Assembly: GCF_001635455.1 (NCBI RefSeq)
Contig: NZ_LWEH01000144.1
Span: 1 to 64,000, forward strand
Origin: Vibrio sp. HI00D65
GTDB lineage: Bacteria > Pseudomonadota > Gammaproteobacteria > Enterobacterales > Vibrionaceae
Direction of reading: 5' to 3'
Length of the DNA stretch: 64,000 nucleotides
The notes under the pieces were generated by a model, which was not told where the DNA came from, searched no databases, and saw only the letters and a program-made list of their open reading frames with translations. The stretch's first letter is position 1; each line of letters begins with the position of its first letter. Of this stretch, positions 36,470-45,866 are shown in pieces. Position numbers and translations under genes: made by a program.

Positions 36470-38281
36470 CTAAAGTAACGCTACGATACCAGCAACCTCC
36501 AAAGCTTCCATTGCTGCTGCAGAAAACTCTTCTGCAGTCATCCCGACTTGGTAGGAACTATGAATGGCAGTAGTTGCAGCCTGACTTACGTCTTCTATGA
36601 CTGAACTCCAACCAACACCTGCGAGGCTTGTTGAGTTGTAGATGAACGGCAGACTATCAACGATAGACTGTTCAAAACCGTTGGTAACCGCAAACCTGGC
36701 AACAAATTCGCCTACTCCCATAAGACCAGCATCGCCAGCTTCAAACTCACTAGCACTGTGAAGAATAATTACAGATTCATGCTCAGCTACAACTGCATTT
36801 GCTTCATCAGTACCAACAATGACACTTATACTATTCACATACTGACTGATCCCTGGGATAGCGTCTTCTTCCCTCAATAAGTACGAATCTAACTGCCTAA
36901 CAAAACTTGCAGCAGCCTCTTGAGAGTCAAACTTGATGACAGTTTGTTCTTCTATAGGCGCGATATCTGAAACCGTTTTTGTGATGTATGTCGCGCTCTC
37001 ATCAAATGGGAGCTGATTGGCTGGCAAACCAGTGTGGAGTTCTTTAAATCCCATATCAGTCATAAAGTTAAGATCGGACTCTGAAATCTGATTCTCAAAA
37101 TATTCAGCGCCATACTCTCTAGTAGGAAAGGTTAAATAATTTTCTAAAGCTTGCTTACCACCATTTCCTTGCAGGATCTCATACATATCATCGAAAGCAG
37201 CATTCAGTTTCATAGCGTCAGTACCAGGACCAACTGTAGTTGCAGAATATCCAAGAGCTTGGAATACATCTTGAAAAACACCTTTGCGAGCCAGATAAAC
37301 TGTCGTCCCAGCAAGCGCAGCAACGCTCACGCCAGCAGTGGCGATAACCGCAACTTTACCTGGCTGAAGGCCTTTATCTGCTGTCACATCATCATAAACC
37401 ATTATGTTAGAGAGCATTGTTGGTGATGTCTGCTGACCACTGTTCGTTCTAGCAAGATTTGTGAAACTTAAGATAGTTTGTTCTTGCGTTGCTACAAACT
37501 GCAGTTCAACCTTTTCCCAATGATTTCGGCCGTTTTCGTTGTTATCCCACGGTGCATCTACAACCCCATAAACGCCCCCAGACCAAAACTCTTCTTGAAT
37601 TAAAGGATGCGCTTTAGTGATTAGCGCATCCTCCCCCCCTATGGACACACGTGTATTTAGTGGTTGATATGTATAAGAGAGTCCGGGATGCTTAACAAAT
37701 TCACCAGTGATGTCAAAAGAAAGCGTATAGCGCTGCCCAGGTACGGTTTGAAGTATCGTTTTAATTGTTGCTTGGCTATGAGGTTTGCCGACAATAAGTG
37801 TAAAACCACCCGAAGTTGCCATTGCACTATCCAGGTGTGCCAACTGTCCAAATGGCTCAATCGGACTTACACAGGTAGAGTCAAGTGCCTCCAAACACCA
37901 CTCCTCAACTTTCCCGCCCAATATAGCGAACCTTGGGTTCAACACTAACTGATGCTTTAAATAATATTGTATTGATTCAGCTACCTCTTGTTTTACTGCA
38001 TCACGGTTAACACGGTTTTCATCATAAAAAGGATTATTCTTATCAATAGTTTCAATTTGATTTAAGTAAGACTTAGATAAAGTATCTAACTTATTTCTAG
38101 GACCATTATTTAACACGAAGTTGAAAGTTAATTCAGATTCTCTAGAAAGCTGACTATTGGCTTTAAACTTATGTTCATGTGAACTGTTGAGTGTAGGAAA
38201 GGTATTGTGATCAGCAAATGCAGAATACTGGACCATGGCTAATGATATGCCCAGTGCTAGCTTATTTATAGTAATATTCAT
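36470..38281 (-). CDS. Exported 603-residue protein of unknown function
   Basis: I do not recognise this family. A signal peptide (residues 1-23, ending AFA) is followed by a polar helical stretch. Next comes a beta-rich domain (about 140-295) resembling DUF642/galactose-binding jelly rolls: GQRYTLSFDITGEF, NHWEKVELQFVA, TILSFTNLARTN and LSNIMVYDD. A hydrophobic helix follows near 310-330 (VAVIATAGVSVAALAGTTVYLA), then an alpha/beta C-terminal part of about 270 residues ending in short hydrophobic helices. One Cys pair lies near residues 128-136. It could be a surface or secreted adhesin-like or effector protein. It is transcribed alone with its own terminator. Confidence 0.7.
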   Translation of the reverse strand: MNITINKLALGISLAMVQYSAFADHNTFPTLNSSHEHKFKANSQLSRESELTFNFVLNNGPRNKLDTLSKSYLNQIETIDKNNPFYDENRVNRDAVKQEVAESIQYYLKHQLVLNPRFAILGGKVEEWCLEALDSTCVSPIEPFGQLAHLDSAMATSGGFTLIVGKPHSQATIKTILQTVPGQRYTLSFDITGEFVKHPGLSYTYQPLNTRVSIGGEDALITKAHPLIQEEFWSGGVYGVVDAPWDNNENGRNHWEKVELQFVATQEQTILSFTNLARTNSGQQTSPTMLSNIMVYDDVTADKGLQPGKVAVIATAGVSVAALAGTTVYLARKGVFQDVFQALGYSATTVGPGTDAMKLNAAFDDMYEILQGNGGKQALENYLTFPTREYGAEYFENQISESDLNFMTDMGFKELHTGLPANQLPFDESATYITKTVSDIAPIEEQTVIKFDSQEAAASFVRQLDSYLLREEDAIPGISQYVNSISVIVGTDEANAVVAEHESVIILHSASEFEAGDAGLMGVGEFVARFAVTNGFEQSIVDSLPFIYNSTSLAGVGWSSVIEDVSQAATTAIHSSYQVGMTAEEFSAAAMEALEVAGIVALL

Positions 38282-39056
38282 ATGTTTTCTCAGTATTTGA
38301 TTTATTGGATTGATTACAGTGCAAACACAAATTAAAAGTATTTATGCTAATAAGGGTTGTTTTTAACGAACAAATCATCAAAAAAACAACCCAAACACCC
38401 AGAGGCATACAAAGAACATATGCAACGCAAACATCACACAAATAAATCAATATAGCGAGGTAATTATTTTATTTTATGATAAAATAACTGTCACCTTGAT
38501 TTTTTATGCATCCAAATAGCTTTGAAGTAAAACAATTGTTATCAAATACAGACTGTTGTTAACATTAAAATTTCGAGAAGTAGTATATAAAAGAGAATAA
38601 GATCGGGTAGAAATCGGCGATAAACCCTCACGCGGAAATAAAACTTAGGGTTTTATTGATTGATAAAAATAACAATTTAAAACAATGATTTGCAACTAAA
38701 TCAATTGAGAAGTGGCGACAATATGGCGGCGACTTTATTGCCCATCTAACCACTCTATATCTGATGTTTGACGTGCTCTAACATCAATCGGGATAGTTAA
38801 TACGAGGCCTGAAAAAGGGTTAATTTGTCATTTGCCAGTTACAAACATTTGAAACTCATTTTTGGACAAAAATGTGCTAGCGCTTTCTCTAAATTAGAAA
38901 ACCTATTGCAAAGCAAGTTATTAATAGCCAGTGCGATGAGTAAAATCACACTAGCGAGAGGATTGGTTTATGTTAGGTGCGCACTAAGTATCGTTTGGCA
39001 AACCGAACCACCAATGGGTAAAAAACGTTGTAAAATGGCTTATACAACCATAAGGC
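38282..39056. other. AT-rich stretch at the left edge of a possible integrated element
   Basis: About 770 bases without a supported gene. It holds the promoter of the 603-residue gene at its left, then the left copy of the 20-bp repeat at 38638-38657. An 11-bp motif (AGTGGCGACAA, 38711-38721) also occurs right after the integrase remnant at 43830-43840. Confidence 0.5.
38638..38657 (+). repeat. Left copy of a 20-bp direct repeat (possible att site)
   Basis: Nineteen of 20 bases match 43950-43969 in the same orientation. The copy forms a perfect inverted repeat AATAAAAC/GTTTTATT around TTAGG (38637-38657), the shape of a tyrosine-recombinase crossover site. An integrase remnant lies next to the other copy. 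Confidence 0.5.
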
Positions 39057-39287
39057 TTAACTATCTCTCCAATAGTTATTGGCTTGAGATACTGTCTGAA
39101 AATGCATTGCGATTGTCTTTGATGACTCGATAAGCAACGATGCACTTTCTGAGTATTCAGGCCTTAATTTATGTAAAACCTCCATATCTGGTTGAGTTTT
39201 CTTCACCCCCATTCTGCTCAATTTAATCGCCAGTTCAAAACCCTCACTAGGCGTTGCCGTCATTAAGCTAGGTAACCATTGCTCCAT
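39057..39287 (-). CDS. Small hypothetical protein, 76 residues
   Basis: A 76-residue cytoplasmic, mainly helical frame beginning MEQWLPSLMTATPSEGFEL. AAAGGA lies eight bases before the ATG, the best reason to accept it over the overlapping plus-strand frame. I do not recognise the family. Two TetR-like palindromes (39375-39392 and 39426-39443) lie 90-155 bases upstream, so it may be under a TetR-type repressor. Confidence 0.5.
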   Translation of the reverse strand: MEQWLPSLMTATPSEGFELAIKLSRMGVKKTQPDMEVLHKLRPEYSESASLLIESSKTIAMHFQTVSQANNYWRDS

Positions 39288-39374
39288 TATTTATTCCTTT
39301 GTTATTAGATGATGGAGGATTATTAATAACACCCTTAAACTGATAACGCCAGCTTTAAGATTAAGCGTACCACA

Positions 39375-39443
39375 TGAATGAACGTTCATTCACCTCGAAC
39401 TAAGTGAATTATGAATAATGAATAATGAATGATCGCTCATTCG
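39375..39443. promoter_or_regulatory. Pair of TetR-like palindromes
   Basis: TGAATGAACGTTCATTCA at 39375-39392 is a perfect 18-bp palindrome. A second, TGAATGATCGCTCATTCG at 39426-39443, has perfect 6-bp arms. Centres are 51 bp apart, with AT-rich TGAATAA repeats between. The sequence closely resembles the known FadR/YsiA-type TetR operator consensus TGAATGANTANTCATTCA. No TetR gene is in the window. Confidence 0.6.
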
Positions 39444-39661
39444 TTTCGCACTAATTCCTATTATGGTAAATGTATGTGTTTGCTATCAAAAATTGCCATA
39501 AGTAAAACTTCAGCTCTATCAAGCCTCTGGACAAAACTGAGTTGGGCGCTTCGGCCCAAATCCATCTTTCGGATAAGTTACAGCAATGCAAAACGCAGAA
39601 CGGTACCGTTTGCTAAAGTGCCGTTAGTGAACAGAAACACACAATAACGAGCGTTGCGCAA
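39444..39661. other. Intergenic part of the accessory region
   Basis: No supported gene. A GC-rich hairpin (TTGGGC/GGCCCAA around GCTTC) lies near 39540. I checked for integron attC ends and found none that convince. Confidence 0.35.
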
Positions 39662-39775
39662 ATGGATTTTTTAAATTTTGATTGCCTATTTTGTCAAGAT
39701 AAGCCGCTAGTTATGCAAGGTAGCTCGCAAACTGAAGTCTATGGGCAATACTGTTATCATTCTGAATATAGGTGA
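39662..39775 (+). CDS. Possible 37-residue Cys-rich peptide
   Basis: A 37-residue frame, MDFLNFDCLFCQDKPLVM at the start, then CYHSEYR at the end. CxxC with a later C-x-H gives a plausible small zinc site. It ends 22 bases before the next gene in the same direction. There is no clear ribosome site, so it is uncertain; it could be the end of a larger decayed gene. Confidence 0.3.
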   Translation: MDFLNFDCLFCQDKPLVMQGSSQTEVYGQYCYHSEYR

Positions 39776-39797
39776 TAAATTAACAATTGATTAGGTA

Positions 39798-40271
39798 ATG
39801 TCGATTATGGATGAGTTAGAAATTATCCCTCTTTGTGGTGCTGGGAAAATTCGTCTAGGTATGAATAAAGTGGAGATAAGAGAAGCTATAGGTAGTATCC
39901 CTGAGAACATTCCTGCTCACTCTAACTCTGGGATTGAGTTCCCAGAAAACGACTATTTTCTTGAAAGCGCGATTCAAATTACATACTCCAAGGATACTGG
40001 CTTAGTGGATTGGATTGGCTTCAACGACAACATTCCGCTTAAATTACTTTTTCAAGGTGTCGATTTGTTCTCACTAGAGGTGAGTGATGTTATTACACAT
40101 GTAAAAAAATACGGAAAGCTCGATGAAAGCGACCCAGAGATTGGCTACTCGTATAGCTTTCCTGAACTAGGCATCTGCTTTTGGAGATCTTCAATAACTG
40201 AAGAATTGATACAAGAGATGGCTGAAGTTGAAGAAGGTGACAAGGAATGGTTGCAGATGGACATAGAATAA
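39798..40271 (+). CDS. Immunity-like small acidic protein
   Basis: 157 residues, acidic, no signal. The opening (GAGKIRLGMNKVEIREAIG) and the ending (FPELGICFWRSS...EVEEGDKEWLQMDIE) match the general pattern of proteins found as toxin-immunity or cargo proteins next to polymorphic toxins and in integrated elements. I cannot assign a family. No toxin gene accompanies it here; it would be an orphan. AGGT is the only ribosome-like site before the ATG. Confidence 0.65.
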   Translation: MSIMDELEIIPLCGAGKIRLGMNKVEIREAIGSIPENIPAHSNSGIEFPENDYFLESAIQITYSKDTGLVDWIGFNDNIPLKLLFQGVDLFSLEVSDVITHVKKYGKLDESDPEIGYSYSFPELGICFWRSSITEELIQEMAEVEEGDKEWLQMDIE

Positions 40272-40749
40272 TCTAGGCACTTCCAGCAAGTATCTATTTT
40301 TAAATAGCTTTGTATAGATAACGCCCCCCAAAAAAAGTTAGGTTAAAAATTTAGCCAACGTACTCCAAGCCCAAGATGAATAGCAAGTTAGCTCTAAATA
40401 TTAACGGGTGAACGAAATTGGGAGAAACTTTCCAACTCGTCTCGGCTTACTTTCAAGCTTGGATGGTCGAGAAGGTAGTGACAAGATTCATCGGCTGAAA
40501 ATCTCGTAAACTCAGAAAGGGTTATTAGTCACTATGGTAGAAGTCAGAATTATTGCGCTATTCAGGCGTAACTTCGAATGGGGCACTTCTGAGTTACGAA
40601 TACCACCTGTGAAACTTTTGGACAAATCTTATTAGGGCAATTACTCAAGCTAGAAAAATACAGATAATTTTTAGTATTTGAAAGTCACTTCGTGATATGT
40701 CCGGTTCTGTGGGCACGGATCACTCTTTTTCCTGAATAACTCAACCAAC
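40272..40749. other. Gene-free stretch, possibly decayed DNA
   Basis: Short frames only (for example 33 codons from about 40532, starting MVEVRIIALFRRN) with no ribosome site and no family I know. It may be remnant DNA of the accessory region. Confidence 0.35.
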
Positions 40750-40790
40750 AAAAAAGCCAGTGCTGAACCAATCAACACTGGCTTTTGTTT
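40750..40790 (-). terminator. Terminator of the BspA-like gene pair
   Basis: The stem GCCAGTG/CACTGGC (40756-40762 with 40776-40782) lies between A/T arms and is followed on the minus strand by a T run. It lies 20 bases past the repeat-protein stop. Confidence 0.8.
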
Positions 40791-40809
40791 AGTTAAACCG
40801 ATGAGAGGG

Positions 40810-41850
40810 TTAGTCTACAAAATACGGTAGTTGTTCTTCAGTCAGAGTACTGTCTCTCGCAAAATCAGTGTGGTCTGTTACCTTATTCACATTCCAGCGG
40901 GTTAAACTTTGGGAAAAAACTTTATTCTGTTCAAACATTTTTTTCATACTAGTCACATTCGATGTATCCCAATAACCTATATTTTGGTTGAATGATTTTG
41001 TGGCTTCGAACATCCAGCTCATATCCGTCACATTTGACGTATCCCATTCACCGATATCTTGATTAAATGCTTGTGCCTTCCAGAACAGGCCTCCCATATT
41101 GGTCACATTCGATGTGTCCCAATCACCGATTTCTTGGTTAAATACTTGTGTACTCGCGAACACGCCATACATATATTTGACATTCGACGTATCCCAATCA
41201 CCAATATCTTGGTTAAAGGCACTTGCACTATCAAACATCACATCTATCCTCGTAACATTCGATGTATCCCAATGTCCTATGTCTGCATTAAAAACTCGTG
41301 CACTCTTAAACATCGCAGCCATGTTCGTAACATTCGATGTATCCCAGTGGCCTATATCTTGGTTAAAAGCCCCTGCATTGTTAAACATCATAGCCATATC
41401 CGTCACTTTCGACGTATCCCAATGACCTATATCTTGATTGAATGTACTAGCTCCATAAAACATTTGGCGCATTCCTGTGACATTCGATGTATCCCAATCA
41501 CCAATATCTTGGTTAAAGGCTCTTGCATAACTAAACATCCCAGCCATCCTCTCAACATTAGATGTATCCCAATCGCTAATATCAGCGTTAAACGCTTCGC
41601 GATCTCTAAAAACGTCTTTCATATCCGTAACCTTTGTGGTGCAAAATCCTATGAGGCCTTGCTCTAATTTATCGAGCAACGTCTCGTTTTTTATCAGGGT
41701 GTTATCCACCACCACATAGACTTGACCATTTTCAAGCATCACTGAGTTAACGGCTTGGTCGGGGCATTTTATTGAGATATCAGCGGCAAATGCGGTTTGG
41801 CTAGCAAGCGCGACGGCGCCCACGAGAAGTGAGGTTATGGTTCTTTTCAT
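40810..41850 (-). CDS. Secreted BspA-like (DUF285) repeat protein, nine repeats
   Basis: 346 residues. Signal peptide ends at AFA (residues 1-22). A short N-terminal domain ([22 protein letters not shown]) is followed by [12 protein letters not shown], and then nine exact 25-residue repeats from 87 to 311 with core FNQDIGxWDTSNVTxMxxMF, and a tenth degenerate unit. This is the DUF285/PARCEL-type repeat of BspA-like surface proteins of bacteria and mycoplasmas, thought to bind other proteins. The repeats vary in the last seven residues of each unit. TAGGA precedes the ATG. It follows its short paralogue by 26 bases. Confidence 0.88.
   Translation of the reverse strand: MKRTITSLLVGAVALASQTAFAADISIKCPDQAVNSVMLENGQVYVVVDNTLIKNETLLDKLEQGLIGFCTTKVTDMKDVFRDREAFNADISDWDTSNVERMAGMFSYARAFNQDIGDWDTSNVTGMRQMFYGASTFNQDIGHWDTSKVTDMAMMFNNAGAFNQDIGHWDTSNVTNMAAMFKSARVFNADIGHWDTSNVTRIDVMFDSASAFNQDIGDWDTSNVKYMYGVFASTQVFNQEIGDWDTSNVTNMGGLFWKAQAFNQDIGEWDTSNVTDMSWMFEATKSFNQNIGYWDTSNVTSMKKMFEQNKVFSQSLTRWNVNKVTDHTDFARDSTLTEEQLPYFVD
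40918..41592 (-). repeat. Nine tandem 75-bp coding repeats
   Basis: Exactly 675 bp, nine in-frame 75-bp units encoding 25 residues each. The WDTSNV codons are nearly identical between units at the DNA level; the unit ends differ. The array could expand or shrink by slippage or recombination. Confidence 0.85.
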
Positions 41851-41876
41851 TGTATTTTCCTAGGGTTGAGTAGACG

Positions 41877-42314
41877 TTATTGCTTAAAAAGTGGGAAGCT
41901 TTCTTTAGACAGGCCACTGCCTTTAGCGAAGTCGGTATGACGAGAGACGCGCCTGACGTCCCAGTAGGTTAAGTCTTGGTCAAAGCGCTTGGCACCAGAG
42001 AACATTCGGTCCATATTAGTCACACGAGAGGTGTCCCAACGGCTGATGTCCTGATTGAAGTATTGGTCTTTAGAAAACAGGTCACTCATGTCTGTTACGT
42101 GAGTGGTGCAGAGCTTCATGTTGCCATCCAGAAAGTTTTGCCAGTAGTCTGAATTGCGAATGAGTGCGTCATTGATGACAACAAACAATTCATCTTCTTG
42201 AACCATGACGGTTCCTGGTTTATTTGATTCGCAAGTCACCGTTTCAGGCTCACTAGCAAAGGTGTGGCTACAACTCAGCAGCGCGCAGGCGGAAATAATC
42301 GAACGTAAATTCAT
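41877..42314 (-). CDS. Short BspA-like paralogue, one repeat
   Basis: About 145 residues with signal peptide (ending TFA). The same frame as the neighbour: an N-terminal Cys-containing domain ending VFVV-like strands, CTTHVTDMSDLF, one full repeat (FNQDISRWDTSRVTNMDRMF), a degenerate one, and the shared tail HTDFAKGSGLSKESFP. It has one repeat where the downstream gene has nine. The start is ATG 42314 or 42326; no strong ribosome site. First gene of a two-gene unit. Confidence 0.85.
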   Translation of the reverse strand: MNLRSIISACALLSCSHTFASEPETVTCESNKPGTVMVQEDELFVVINDALIRNSDYWQNFLDGNMKLCTTHVTDMSDLFSKDQYFNQDISRWDTSRVTNMDRMFSGAKRFDQDLTYWDVRRVSRHTDFAKGSGLSKESFPLFKQ

Positions 42315-42471
42315 AGTTAAAATCATGATTTAATTAAAATAAGTTCGAAATGATACAGAAAGATCGCTGATTCTTTTCACTTTTTCAGATGGAGGATACC
42401 CCCAAATTTATAAATTGAGCCCCTCTCCCATAAAATTACCCCTATTAATAACAATTGAGTTATCAATCAAC

Positions 42472-43077
42472 TTAAAGAATCAATGGGGTTGATCGCACGT
42501 TAAGTTTGGAGCTATCCGAGCCATGATCACGAATGCCACTTTCTTGCATTAGGGCTTGGGTTGTTGATGACCCAGCTACAACACCGCTATGCGTGTGGCC
42601 GGCCAGCATGTCCGCGAGTTCTTTTACTACCTACATAAGTTCAGTCAGCAAAATCAGCACATTCTCTTCTTTTGAGCCAATCCATGTTTTGAGTACCTGT
42701 AGTCATTGGTTTTCTGCAGCAATACTTCGACGTACTTTGCCAATCATATCCACTAATTCGCCTGCGGTAGCTGTCTGCATGTTTCCTAAACTGCCTAGCA
42801 CAATGTCATCACCTGCTAATAAGTTAATCGCGCCTAGTGCCTCAATGAGCTTTTTGCCGATCACTTCTTCAATACTGTACTCATCAACCAAAATATGGCG
42901 ATGACTAAATTCACCACGATAGCGTCCCACTTGGTCCAGCTTTTCAAATGATCTTTGGCTTTGCGTTTTGTCAGTTTTCTTGCTGGTGTTTCCTGCTGCA
43001 TCAATTCGGTTGCTGAATTCTTCACGTTGCTGCTGCAGTTGTTTCCTACCAAGTGACTTTGTCGTTAGCCCAATAAC
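42472..43077 (-). pseudogene. Decayed phage-type gene(s)
   Basis: A minus-strand frame without a start codon runs from about 43077 to a stop at 42703 (REEFSNRIDAAGNTSKK; VGRYRGEFSHRHILVDEYS; MQTATAGELVDMIGKVRRS). It continues in another frame with one internal stop: LQVLKTWIGSKEENVLILL, then VVKELADMLAGHTHSGVVAG to a stop at 42472. The GHTHSGVxxG pattern is common at the ends of phage baseplate/spike proteins. The missing start, frameshift and stop mark it as a remnant. The phage assignment is an inference. Confidence 0.6.
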
Positions 43078-43249
43078 CGTGGGAAATTAAAATTATTACG
43101 TCGTGACGAGCCTAAGCTGAGGGTGCAGGAGAGATCCGCCTTCCTCAATGAACTCTTCAATATCTTTGGAATTTATGCATGAAAGGAGGTGCTCAGTTAG
43201 GCACCTCAGACACATCTTCAATTTTTGCAACAAGTCCATTTCTATTTCA

Positions 43250-43831
43250 CCAAAAGTACGGATGTACCCCAATCCTTTAGCGGATATTGAACTCGTCAAA
43301 TTTCAGAGAAAGAACTTAGCTACTTAACAAAAGAGCAAATTCCTACCGTTCTTAGTGCTTTAGCTGTTGATAATAGCCTTCCAGTAAAACAGATTCATGT
43401 TGTAGCTAAAGTCTGTTTGGCTACTGGATGCCGTATAGGAGAAGCTCTTTCACTCAAACATTCACAAATAACAAAATACAAGCTGACCTTCACTGAAACG
43501 CAAGGTAAGAAGAATCGATCCATTCCTATTTCCCCTACTCTATATGAAGAGATTTTAAGGAACTCCGTAAGTGGTCACGCCAGTATTCAATATCAATTAC
43601 CAAAAGGCTTGGATGTGTGTTAAACGAGCATTACCAAACCATGTACCCGTAGGGCAAGCCACTCATGTTTTTCGACATACCTTTGCTAGCCACTTTATGA
43701 TGAATGGTGGCGATATTTTGGTGTTACAGCGTATTTTAGGTCACCAGAAGATAGGGCAAACTATGGCTTATTCGCACTTCGCACCAGAGCACTTAATACA
43801 AGCCGTTGAACCAAATCCACTCGAAAATTAG
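43250..43831 (+). pseudogene. Frameshifted tyrosine integrase remnant
   Basis: The C-terminal catalytic domain of a P2-type phage integrase, spread over three frames. YPNPLADIELVKF (about 43267) changes frame near 43300 to ISEKELSYLTKEQIPTVLSAL and ATGCRIGEALSL (first catalytic Arg). A second shift near 43570-43620 leads to GQATHVFRHTFASHFMMNGG (HxxR), ILGHQ (His) and AYSHF (Tyr). The N-terminal arm-binding domain is missing. All catalytic residues remain, but in broken frames, so no working protein is expected. Confidence 0.85.
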
Positions 43832-43949
43832 TGGCGACAAATCTCGGTTATAGTTTGATTTAATCGGCTTTACTCGTTTTTTCACGCTTCTCCAACAACA
43901 ATAAAAGACAACAAAATCAACAATTTATTAAAGAAAGGTGTTAATATCG

Positions 43950-43969
43950 ATAAAAATTAGGGTTTTATT
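43950..43969 (+). repeat. Right copy of the 20-bp direct repeat
   Basis: It matches 38638-38657 at 19 of 20 positions and lies about 120 bases past the integrase remnant, just before the btuD stop. It may be the right end of a decayed integrated element of about 5.3 kb. Confidence 0.5.
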
Positions 43970-43991
43970 TTTCAATTGACTGCCCCTTGGT

Positions 43992-44750
43992 TTATTGAAA
44001 CAGCAATACCATAATTCCATCAACAGCCACACTTTTCACTTGAGTGTTGAATACAGACTCAAGTTGCTTTGGAGTCAGTACTTCTGCCGCGGTACCAGAA
44101 GCTTGTAAAACGCCTTTGTCGAGTAGTAGCACTTGATCGGCGTGTCTTAGGGTACGGTTAAGGTCATGGTTTGCCATGATTACTGCGATGCCCTTTTGTG
44201 CCACTCTTTCAATAAGCTTATAGAGTAACGCTTCTTGCGCAATGTCCAACGGTGCCGCCGGTTCGTCTAAGATCAGTAACTTCGCATATGGGTTAAGTGT
44301 TGGCCAAACTTGTAGACACATGCCTGCCAATCGAACCCGCTGCCACTCACCACCAGACAAAGCTTGAATTGAGCGATGAAGCTTATCCGCTATGTCGAGC
44401 ATCTGGGTTATCTCTTCCAAGGCTGCATTGATTTCAGCATCAAGCCCCTGTGATGAGCTTGGTAGCGATAGTGCCAGGTATTGGAACACTTCTAAGTTGA
44501 AAGCCGGTCTTGCACTCTGACACAAGTACGCACGGTGCAATGATAGGTCCTGTAACGATAAGTCAGATAGGTCTTTTTCATCGATCTTGATATCACCTTT
44601 ATAGCTGTCACCAATACCCGAAATGGCTTCCAGCAAAGTACTCTTGCCACTGCCATTAGGCCCAATAACATGAGTCACTTGACCCGGCTTGAGCTCAAAT
44701 GATAGGGGTAATAAACGAGCGCCGACGCTCAGGCTCTTAATTTGAATCAT
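43992..44750 (-). CDS. btuD: Vitamin B12 ABC transporter, ATPase
   Basis: 252 residues. Walker [10 protein letters not shown], signature LSGGEWQRV, Walker [13 protein letters not shown] and a switch His (ANHDLNR). The ATPase drives cobalamin import through BtuC. It overlaps btuC by 14 bases. The periplasmic BtuF is not in the window. The integrated-element boundary lies just downstream. Confidence 0.92.
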   Translation of the reverse strand: MIQIKSLSVGARLLPLSFELKPGQVTHVIGPNGSGKSTLLEAISGIGDSYKGDIKIDEKDLSDLSLQDLSLHRAYLCQSARPAFNLEVFQYLALSLPSSSQGLDAEINAALEEITQMLDIADKLHRSIQALSGGEWQRVRLAGMCLQVWPTLNPYAKLLILDEPAAPLDIAQEALLYKLIERVAQKGIAVIMANHDLNRTLRHADQVLLLDKGVLQASGTAAEVLTPKQLESVFNTQVKSVAVDGIMVLLFQ

Positions 44751-45732
44751 GATTTTTAATTAACATCCAAATGAAGATAGGCGCACCGATACTTGTGGTC
44801 ATCACACCCAAAGGTAATTCTGCAGAATCAAGTAAGGTTCGTGCGCAAATATCAGCAAACACCAGCAGCGCAGCCCCCGCAAAGGCAGACAAAGGCAGTA
44901 GATATTTATTATCGGTACCTATTGTTAAACGCAGTAAGTGTGGCACAACCAAACCAACAAAGCTGATTACACCGCCCAACGCCACTGCACAGCCAACCAA
45001 AATAGATACTGCGAAGATTAAGCGCCAACGTAACTTTGGCACATTCACGCCAAGTTGCGCCGCATGGATCTCACCAATCATCAGTTTGTCGAGCTTACTG
45101 CCTTGCAGACACAACCAGATAATCACAGGAATCATCACTAATGTCAGCGAGTGTTGATACCAATTCACGCCGCCTAAGCTACCCATTAGCCAGTACATCA
45201 ACAGACGAAGGCTCATGTCATCACTGAAATAGAATGCCCATGTCACCATCGAACCAGAAAGAATACCTAGTGCTACCCCCACCAGCAGCAGCTTGGTCGT
45301 GGTAAGCCGCATTGTTTTTACCATGCTTACCAAAATCACTGTGAAACAGAGTGACCCTAACACCGCTGCGACCATAAAGAGTTCAGGGGTAGGAGCAAAC
45401 GGCAAGAAGAACAACACAATCACCATAGCGAGACTTGCGCCGCCAGAAATGCCGAGTACACCCGGTTCTGCGAGTACGTTCCCCAACAATACTTGTAAGC
45501 TTGCGCCAGAAACAGCTAGCCCTGCCCCGATGGCAATAGCCGCCAATAGTCGAGGTAATCGTAAATCAATAAGTAGTTTTTGTTCTAATGTGGACAAAGT
45601 GCCCAGAGGGTAAATGAAGAGATCGCCAACCATTAGGTAAATAGCACTCAGCGCGATAAGCAGTGCTGCCATCAGATAAATGGCTCGCGTCCATTTACGC
45701 TGTTTTTGGTGAAGAAGTTGTTGGAAATCCAT
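44737..45732 (-). CDS. btuC: Vitamin B12 ABC transporter, permease
   Basis: 331 residues, FecCD-type permease with about ten membrane helices. [12 protein letters not shown] and the GxxxFxGLxxPHLxR motif ([12 protein letters not shown]) are clear. It forms the channel with BtuD for B12 uptake. It lies in the same region as the cob genes at 49-52 kb, which use imported corrinoids. Confidence 0.92.
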   Translation of the reverse strand: MDFQQLLHQKQRKWTRAIYLMAALLIALSAIYLMVGDLFIYPLGTLSTLEQKLLIDLRLPRLLAAIAIGAGLAVSGASLQVLLGNVLAEPGVLGISGGASLAMVIVLFFLPFAPTPELFMVAAVLGSLCFTVILVSMVKTMRLTTTKLLLVGVALGILSGSMVTWAFYFSDDMSLRLLMYWLMGSLGGVNWYQHSLTLVMIPVIIWLCLQGSKLDKLMIGEIHAAQLGVNVPKLRWRLIFAVSILVGCAVALGGVISFVGLVVPHLLRLTIGTDNKYLLPLSAFAGAALLVFADICARTLLDSAELPLGVMTTSIGAPIFIWMLIKNHDSN

Positions 45733-45786
45733 ATCAAGCTACTTTGAAATTGTTCGCGTCACCTTACCTGTATCCCCAAATAAACT

Positions 45787-45814
45787 CAAGGTTCACACCG
45801 TAATGTGAACCTTG
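45787..45814. terminator. Hairpin between btuC and astE
   Basis: A perfect 11-bp stem (45787-45797 with 45804-45814) with a 6-base loop lies about 50 bases past the astE stop. On the minus strand a weak T-rich tail follows, so it probably ends the astE message. Confidence 0.6.
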
Positions 45815-45866
45815 ATATTTAAACCAGTTGAGCGGTTAATCAACGAACCATGAGCGCTTCTACTGA

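Noticed and set aside
38825..39133. Plus-strand 102-codon frame
   Set aside because: It has no ribosome site and an odd composition, and it overlaps the better supported minus-strand 76-residue gene.
39540..39680. Integron attC site in the accessory region
   Set aside because: Only a short hairpin is present; paired R and L boxes of an attC or VCR cannot be found.
40532..40633. 33-codon frame starting MVEVRI as a gene or transposase fragment
   Set aside because: Too short, no ribosome site and no recognisable transposase motif.
42533..42904. Plus-strand 123-codon frame
   Set aside because: It is antisense to the phage-like remnant, Ser/Thr-rich and without a ribosome site: a shadow.
43096..43299. 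67-codon minus-strand frame
   Set aside because: It lies opposite the start of the integrase remnant, lacks a ribosome site and matches nothing.
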